A DNA stretch of 44,830 nucleotides, from positions 1 through 44,830 of the forward strand of contig NZ_JBQCZW010000021.1 in the NCBI RefSeq assembly GCF_052089425.1, read 5' to 3'. Source of the DNA: Ancrocorticia sp052089425 (GTDB taxonomy: Bacteria > Actinomycetota > Actinomycetes > Actinomycetales > Actinomycetaceae). The notes below the pieces were generated by a model. The model was not told where the DNA came from and did no database searches. It saw only the letters and a program-made list of their open reading frames with translations. Positions 39,932-44,830 of the stretch are shown here, piece after piece; the first letter of the stretch is position 1; each line of letters begins with the position of its first letter. Position numbers and translations under genes: made by a program.

Positions 39932-41383
39932 ATGGACACGAACGATTCCCCTGTGAGTCCGCAGAATAGTACGGGCGACGATTTCGGCGGGGAGCAGCCG
40001 CACGAAGAGGCTGGGCGGCCGACCGAGCAGCTTGGTGAGCCGGATGGAGAGCTTACGGGCCAAGTTGGGAGTCCGACCGAGCAGGTCGGCCACCCGACGG
40101 AACACATCGGCCAACCCGTTGATCAGGCAGCTGGATATCCCACGGAGCAATATCAAGCTGCTCAGTATGAAGCCGGGCCGGGGCCGTACGCCGGGGTGCC
40201 GCCCGCTTACGCGCCAAGAGGTCAGTGGCCGGGACAGCCGCACGGGGCGCCGCCAGCTGGGCAAGGGTTGCCGCCAGCCGCTCAGAGCGCACAGCTAGGC
40301 CCGCAAGGGGTACGACCAGCCGTGCAGGGGCCGCCGCCCCCACAGCCCCCATATGGCTACTACCAGCCGCCGCCGAATCAGCCACCCCAGGGCAATCGCA
40401 CGAAAAAGCGCCGCGTCAAGATGTGGCTGACGATCATCGGGTTGCTACTATTCCTGATCCTTGCAGCGTTTGTGACAGTTCAGGTGATGAACGCTGGGCG
40501 TACGCCGGAGGCCAGCGTCAAGGAGTATCTCGGATACATTGCTGCAGGGGATGCTACCTCTGCAACTGAGATGGTGGATCCGGGCATTCCGAACGGATCC
40601 CGGCTTCTGCTGACAGATGAGACGCTGGAGGTATCCACAGCAAAAATTGAAGTCATCGATGTGACATCCAGCTCGAACTTTGACGGCTCGGAGTACTATG
40701 TGACGGCCACCTATTCACTCGATGGAGAGCGGCTGGACCGTGTGTTTACTGTGCTGCCGGGAGATAATGAGTTCCTCTTCCTGAACACATGGGAAATTCA
40801 GGATGCCATGGTGTTGAGAGCTAACGTCGAATCTGATTGGTATCCCGAGCTGAGCGTTGGCGGAACCACAATTCCTGTGGGTTGGAGCTATGGAGATTCA
40901 GAAGTTCAGGACCAGTTCATTTACCCGGGGATATATGAGGTTACTGCTCCCGGCGATGCTGGTTCGTATGTGTCCGCTGAGCCCCAGATTCTGAAGGTGA
41001 CCGGTGCAGGGGACGGCGCGAACAGTATCTACGTTCAGCCGGAGATCACTGATTCACTCAAGGACCTTGTGCTGGAGGAAGCCGTCGCGCAAGTGAACTC
41101 GTGTGCCAGCGTTCCGGGAAATATGGATTCCGAGTGCCCGTATTCGGTGGGTGCGACGAACTTGCAGTCGCTCGAGGTCACGTCGCTGCCGGACGGGTTC
41201 AACGACGTCTCCTTGGATATTTTCGAGACCAATGAAGCCGTTATCACGATTAAAGAGAATCCTTCCTCGTTCAACGAGAACCCCGAACCGGAAGAGATCG
41301 AGTTTACCCTGCACGGGAATGTGATCTTGGAATACGGGGGCGAACCCGAGATCACGATTGAGGGCAGTTACGAGAGTTGGTGA
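39932..41383 (+). CDS. Membrane protein with repetitive Pro/Gln-rich N-terminus
   Basis: 483 residues from ATG 39932 (AAGGA upstream; ATG 39917 is an alternative). Residues 1-160 are low-complexity cytoplasmic sequence with a degenerate PTEQ(L/V)G-type repeat (about 30-75), then Pro/Gln/Tyr-rich sequence. A positively charged KKRRVK stretch precedes one membrane helix (about 164-186), and the remaining 300 residues are extracellular, beginning with a DUF4878-like segment (EASVKEYLGYIAAGDATSATEMVDP) and ending in an acidic beta-rich domain. Function is unknown, but the Pro-rich cytoplasmic part resembles actinobacterial cell-envelope proteins that interact with Ser/Thr kinases. Confidence 0.7.
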   Translation: MDTNDSPVSPQNSTGDDFGGEQPHEEAGRPTEQLGEPDGELTGQVGSPTEQVGHPTEHIGQPVDQAAGYPTEQYQAAQYEAGPGPYAGVPPAYAPRGQWPGQPHGAPPAGQGLPPAAQSAQLGPQGVRPAVQGPPPPQPPYGYYQPPPNQPPQGNRTKKRRVKMWLTIIGLLLFLILAAFVTVQVMNAGRTPEASVKEYLGYIAAGDATSATEMVDPGIPNGSRLLLTDETLEVSTAKIEVIDVTSSSNFDGSEYYVTATYSLDGERLDRVFTVLPGDNEFLFLNTWEIQDAMVLRANVESDWYPELSVGGTTIPVGWSYGDSEVQDQFIYPGIYEVTAPGDAGSYVSAEPQILKVTGAGDGANSIYVQPEITDSLKDLVLEEAVAQVNSCASVPGNMDSECPYSVGATNLQSLEVTSLPDGFNDVSLDIFETNEAVITIKENPSSFNENPEPEEIEFTLHGNVILEYGGEPEITIEGSYESW

Positions 41384-41387
41384 GTGA

Positions 41388-41458
41388 GGTTGGGGGAGCG
41401 TTCGTCGTCGTCAAAAAGAATTGGCGACGACGACGAAGCCACTCCCCTCTCTCCCACC
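41388..41458. repeat. GTCGTCGTC palindromic element, copy F (full, best copy)
   Basis: A G-rich lead (41388-41400), TTCGTCGTCGTC (41401-41412), a 13-nt A-rich loop, GACGACGACGAA (41426-41437) and a C-rich tail (CACTCCCCTCTCTCCC). The 12-bp stem is perfect, and the G-rich and C-rich flanks extend the pairing with gaps. It lies between convergent genes. Confidence 0.85.
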
Positions 41459-41476
41459 ATATGTACGCGACTAGGC

Positions 41477-43411
41477 CTAGATGATGCTTGAGGCCGCGAG
41501 GTAGCCGGCGTGGATGGCCTCGCCAACCTTGGCTGGCTGTACGCAATCGCCTATTGCCTGTACCTCAATGCCCCGATCTTCCAGTGCTTTCGTGAGCGAA
41601 ACGTTGGGCAGCACACCGAAGGCAGAAATGACGGTATCGGCCGGAATAGTGTGTTCGCCGTCTACCGCCGTGGTTGTCACTCCGTCCGCAGTCACGGATG
41701 TGACTCGGTGGCCCGTGTAGAGCGTGACGTTGGCACGATCAAGCTCACGCAACAGGGTGATGCGATTGATGGCCAGCATGTCGCGTGCTATATCGTCCGC
41801 CATCTCTACGATGGAGACGGCGTGGCCGGCCTCGGCCAATTCGAGCGCCAAATCCGCGCCTGATAATCCACCGCCAGCAACCACAACGCGCCTGCCGAGT
41901 GGTGCGCCCTCGTGGGCCTCGATAACTTCCACAACGTTTGGGCCGTCAATTCCGGGAATCGCCCCGGGGACTAATGGCTTGGAGCCAGTTGCCACGATGA
42001 TGTGATCGGCTCCTTCGAGAACCTGATCGTCGGGCGAAACGTCGTGGCTCAGGTGGACGTTCACAGGAGAATCCTCAAGTTGGCCCTCCCACCAGCCGAT
42101 CATGCGGAACAGCTCGCGCTTGAAATCTGGCGTTGCCGCGGGAAGTAGAACACCGCCCAGCTTGTCAGCGCGTTCGTACAGATCAACCTGATGGCCTTCC
42201 TCGGATGCCACCCGTGCGGCTTCCAGGCCCGCTGGTCCGCCACCCACAATGGCAACCTTGCGGGCGTTATCCGCCTTGACGATACGGCGATCCAACTCGC
42301 GCCCTGCCTCGGGATTGACAGCGCATCCCAGCGAGTCACCTGCGAGCACGCCGCCAATGCACATAGCATTGCAGCGGATACACGGGCGGATGTCACCCGG
42401 ACGGCCGGCGGATAGCTTGGCGACCCATTGCGGGTCCGCGATCAGGCCGCGGCCTAGTCCGATCAGATCGGCATCGCCGGCGGCAAGAACATCCGTGGCC
42501 GTTGCTAGATCAAGATTTCCACAGGCGACGACGGGGATCGATACCGCGTCCTTCAGAATTCTGGCGGCCGAGACCATGCAGCCGTCTCCCAAGTAATAGG
42601 GTGGGAATACGTAATCCATGGCCTCGTAGGAGCCGTCATCGGCAAGAATGAGGTCCACGCCCGCCCTCTCGAGCTCTTGGGCGATCTTGACGGACTCTTC
42701 CGCAGTACGGCCACCTTCGAAACGTTGATCCACCGAAAGGCGGATGCTGACCGGGAAGCCCGGGATGGCCTGTTTGATTCCCTGAATGATTTCGACGACG
42801 AAGCGGCACCGGTTTTCCGTCGAGCCACCGTATTCGTCCTCTCGGTGGTTCCATTGCTTGCTCAAGAATTGGTCAACCAGATATCCGGTGTGCCCATGGA
42901 TATCGATGGCATCGGCGCCAACGCTGGCAGCGCGAACAGAGGCTTCCACCATCCGCTGGACGAGCAGGTGGATTTCATCGATCTCAAGGCCGCGCGACAT
43001 CACGTTCGGATCCCCGAAGGCGGGAACGGCCGAGGCAGAAACCGGGGCTTCTTTCAGATCGCTCAGGTCCGCGTTTCGGCCCTGTCCCGGCGTCAGCTGG
43101 AAGCTGAGCTTCCCGCCCACCGAGTGAATGGAGTCAACCAGCTTCTTCATGCTGGGCAATGCGGCATCCGAGAATAATGCGGGCAAATGTGGGTTCGGGG
43201 CTTCAAATTCATCGCTGATTTGGCACGCTGCGGTAATGACGAGCGCAGTTCCGCCGGCTGCCCGTTCCGTGTAATAGGCGATCTCTCGATCGGAGAACAA
43301 TCCTTCGGGTGTTCCCAAGCCACTCCCCATCGGGAGCATAATGACGCGGTTGGAAAGCTCGAGATTTCCAAGCGTGATGGGTTCGAGAATGCGTTCGTAT
43401 TCGGATGTCAT
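41477..43411 (-). CDS. Old-Yellow-Enzyme family FMN/FAD/Fe-S oxidoreductase (2,4-dienoyl-CoA-reductase-like)
   Basis: About 644 residues in three modules. The N-terminal OYE TIM barrel (1-330) contains FSDREIAYYTERAAGG, DAIDIHGHTGYLVDQFLSKQWNHREDEYGGS (His-x-His and Tyr) and GLGRGLIADPQW. A Cys cluster CIRCNAMCIGG, followed by LGCAVNPEAG (about 342-368), binds a 4Fe-4S. The C-terminal FAD/NAD module has AIVGGGPAGLEAARVA, VVAGGGLSGADLALELAEAGHAVSIVE and DTVISAFGVLPN. Relatives are FadH, TMA dehydrogenase and baiCD-type enoate reductases, reducing C=C bonds with NAD(P)H. The substrate is unknown. Start 43411 is chosen for its fit to the family; 43429 is possible. It is a single gene, with no linked fatty-acid genes. 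Confidence 0.88.
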   Translation of the reverse strand: MTSEYERILEPITLGNLELSNRVIMLPMGSGLGTPEGLFSDREIAYYTERAAGGTALVITAACQISDEFEAPNPHLPALFSDAALPSMKKLVDSIHSVGGKLSFQLTPGQGRNADLSDLKEAPVSASAVPAFGDPNVMSRGLEIDEIHLLVQRMVEASVRAASVGADAIDIHGHTGYLVDQFLSKQWNHREDEYGGSTENRCRFVVEIIQGIKQAIPGFPVSIRLSVDQRFEGGRTAEESVKIAQELERAGVDLILADDGSYEAMDYVFPPYYLGDGCMVSAARILKDAVSIPVVACGNLDLATATDVLAAGDADLIGLGRGLIADPQWVAKLSAGRPGDIRPCIRCNAMCIGGVLAGDSLGCAVNPEAGRELDRRIVKADNARKVAIVGGGPAGLEAARVASEEGHQVDLYERADKLGGVLLPAATPDFKRELFRMIGWWEGQLEDSPVNVHLSHDVSPDDQVLEGADHIIVATGSKPLVPGAIPGIDGPNVVEVIEAHEGAPLGRRVVVAGGGLSGADLALELAEAGHAVSIVEMADDIARDMLAINRITLLRELDRANVTLYTGHRVTSVTADGVTTTAVDGEHTIPADTVISAFGVLPNVSLTKALEDRGIEVQAIGDCVQPAKVGEAIHAGYLAASSII

Positions 43412-43949
43412 GGTAGTTAGTGTCCTCATGAATATAAGTGGCGCGCTGCGTGACAAGCGCACAGGACTGCCTTGCTTTCAGTCCACTGACATCATGTTTT
43501 CACGAAAGATGCTCGGAGGCGTGGGAGCATGGTCCTTGGTAGAACTAGCCGGGATTTAGAACTAGCTGGGTTTAGAACTAGCCGGGCTTCTCAAGCAGTC
43601 TCTCCTTAGATTTGGGCGGCCCGAGGCGCTAGGCGTCCCGTCTACCTCCTCATCTCGCTCTGTGGACACCGTTTACGTGTGTGAAACATACGCACAGTAC
43701 CCTTGCGCTCAAGCGTTGGGACAACGATCGGACCTACCCACCGACCTTATCTAGCGACAATATTCACCGAGAAAACCTATTATTCACCGAGACAACCCAC
43801 TGGGATATCCCAATAAGACCCAATAAGAACTGAACCCTGACGCTTCGAATTCCGCTGGTCCTTATATTCTCGGGTTCTTATAACATGATCGGGTTCTCAT
43901 ACTGTTGAGGGCCATCCAGCGGGACTCCACCACCAAACATGGAGGCGAT
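43412..43949. other. Long intergenic region rich in short direct repeats
   Basis: About 540 bp with no convincing gene between the divergent OYE and AGCS genes. It contains a three-unit minisatellite (43541-43590), doublets of TATTCACCGAGA, CCCAATAAGA and TCGGGTTCT, and a perfect TGGGATATCCCA palindrome near 43801. The AGCS gene's ribosome site is at 43941. Confidence 0.6.
43541..43590. repeat. Three tandem 16-17-bp repeats upstream of the OYE gene
   Basis: AGAACTAGCCGGGATTT (43541), AGAACTAGCTGGGTTT (43558) and AGAACTAGCCGGGCTTC (43574) are arranged head to tail about 130 bp upstream of the OYE gene start. Confidence 0.8.
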
Positions 43950-44830
43950 GTGGACGCACTTGAATCGATCCTTGACACACTCGCGGGCATCATTTGGGGC
44001 CCGTTCGTGCTTATCCCGCTCCTGCTCGGCACCGGCATCTACATGTCTGTTCGGCTCGGGTTCATCCAACTTAAGGGGCTCGGTCCCGGGCTCAGCCTAG
44101 GACTCATTCGCCGATCTGACGAAGGATCCAGCGGAGACGTCTCTCAGTACAAAGCGCTCGCTACTGCGCTTGCGGCCACCGTTGGTACCGGCAACATCGC
44201 TGGTGTTGCCACAGCTATTGCTTTGGGAGGACCTGGCGCCATCTTCTGGATGTGGGTCAGTGGCTTCTTCGGAATGTCGCTCAAGTACAGCGAGTCATTC
44301 CTAGCCGTCCGCTTCCGTACCGTGGATAAGCGAGGTGGGCGTAACGGCGGCCCTCAGCACTACCTACACAAGGGAATCAAGGGGCGCCCCGGTGCCTTCC
44401 TCGGGTGGTTCTTCACCATCGCTACGATCGTTGCATCGTTCGGTATTGGAAACATGGTTCAAACCAACTCCATCAGCGAGACCATGGAGATGAACTTCTC
44501 TGTGGCCCCTTGGGTTACCGGACTTGTGGTTGCGGTTGTCACCCTGTTCGTGCTCCTCGGCGGCGTGCAATCGATCTCTAGCGTTGCCGCAGCAATCGTC
44601 CCCTTCATGATCGTTCTTTACATCAGTGCGCAGCTGTGGATCTTAGGTGCAAACCTTGACGGACTGGGCGAAGCTTTCGGCGCGATCTTCCACGGAGCCT
44701 TCAACGGGACCGCAGCAGCTGGCGGATTCACGGGCACGCTCATCATCGCCGCTATCCAGTTCGGATTGGCTCGCGGCCTGTTCTCCAACGAATCTGGCAT
44801 GGGTTCAGCCGCCATTGCGGCCGGTGCCGC
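43950..44830 (+). CDS. Sodium:alanine symporter (AGCS family), truncated at the window end
   Basis: GTG 43950 directly follows GGAGGCGAT, a good ribosome site. The frame stays open to the end of the window (293 codons of a usual 470-500). IIWGPFVLIPLLLGTGIYMSVRLGFIQL and the long ALATALAATVGTGNIAGVATAIALGGPGAIFWMWVSGFFGMSLKYSE (about residues 70-116) are the AGCS/AlsT signatures; GGPQHYLHKG and ARGLFSNESGMGSAAIA (about 275-292) follow. The carrier takes up alanine or glycine with sodium. The remaining C-terminal half lies beyond this window. Confidence 0.93.
   Translation, partial: MDALESILDTLAGIIWGPFVLIPLLLGTGIYMSVRLGFIQLKGLGPGLSLGLIRRSDEGSSGDVSQYKALATALAATVGTGNIAGVATAIALGGPGAIFWMWVSGFFGMSLKYSESFLAVRFRTVDKRGGRNGGPQHYLHKGIKGRPGAFLGWFFTIATIVASFGIGNMVQTNSISETMEMNFSVAPWVTGLVVAVVTLFVLLGGVQSISSVAAAIVPFMIVLYISAQLWILGANLDGLGEAFGAIFHGAFNGTAAAGGFTGTLIIAAIQFGLARGLFSNESGMGSAAIAAGA

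Noticed and set aside
41477..43411. Part of a bile-acid or fatty-acid degradation operon
   Set aside because: The enzyme resembles FadH/BaiCD-type reductases, but none of the neighbouring genes belongs to those pathways, so only the family can be claimed.
1..44830. tRNA or rRNA genes
   Set aside because: I looked for the TΨC-loop pattern GGTTCGAATCC and for rRNA cores and found nothing convincing on either strand. A dedicated scan would be needed to exclude a degenerate tRNA.

Overview
This window looks like a chromosomal scaffold from a fairly GC-rich actinobacterium. The evidence is the GC-biased third positions, frequent GTG/TTG starts, genes that appear leaderless, an MsrA with the long actinobacterial N-terminus, and the order greA - hlyIII - short uppS, which echoes the mycobacterial greA-mca-hlyIII-uppS block. 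The small-genome style (BCCT, DcuC, DASS, AGCS and APC transporters, many toxin-antitoxin remnants) suggests the Actinomycetaceae (Trueperella/Arcanobacterium-like). That placement is inference. Two runs of exactly 100 N (18597-18696 and 26908-27007) are scaffold joins of unknown true length, so sequence on either side need not be contiguous.

Layout. 0-5 kb: a lipoprotein, an orphan antitoxin-like protein, then an RpiR regulator facing a dcuC-type transporter plus a fumarase/adenylosuccinate-lyase superfamily enzyme, a plausible uptake-and-cleavage unit for a C4-acid compound. 5-8 kb: a two-gene ABC exporter and a Bax-inhibitor-1 membrane protein. 8-24 kb: mostly housekeeping and repair genes: FKBP isomerase, a UvrA2-type ATPase, msrA, greA, hemolysin III, short-chain uppS, a PfkB sugar kinase with xseB and xseA, ispH (cut by gap 1), an AlkD-like repair protein (N-terminus lost in gap 1), rmuC, a BCCT transporter and ychF.

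24-36 kb is an accessory, decaying region. It holds higBA with a wrecked toxin, two VapBC-type pairs, one RelBE-type pair, arfB, a YcaQ-type glycosylase, an S66 peptidase and a MerR regulator. At least four pseudogenes lie here: HigB, a methyltransferase and a GNAT, each with a large internal deletion, and a second GNAT broken by a single TAG. A MerR-type 19-bp-spacer operator is present twice, once in front of the broken GNAT and once in front of its intact paralogue.

36-45 kb is transporter-rich: a DASS/SLC13 dicarboxylate transporter interrupted by one in-frame TGA where the family has Trp and preceded by a strikingly structured leader, a META-domain lipoprotein, an APC permease, a Pro/Gln-rich surface protein, an Old-Yellow-Enzyme/FAD reductase and the start of a sodium:alanine symporter that runs off the end.

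Two kinds of non-coding structure run through the window. One is a dispersed intergenic palindrome built on TTCGTCGTCGTC / GACGACGACGAA, flanked by G-rich and C-rich tracts, with three full and three half copies, always at gene ends. The other is a set of short minisatellites (15-21 bp periods) at gene borders; at three genes the repeat overlaps the stop codon. These, the DASS leader/TGA combination and the deletion-scarred toxin-antitoxin region are the observations most worth following up.
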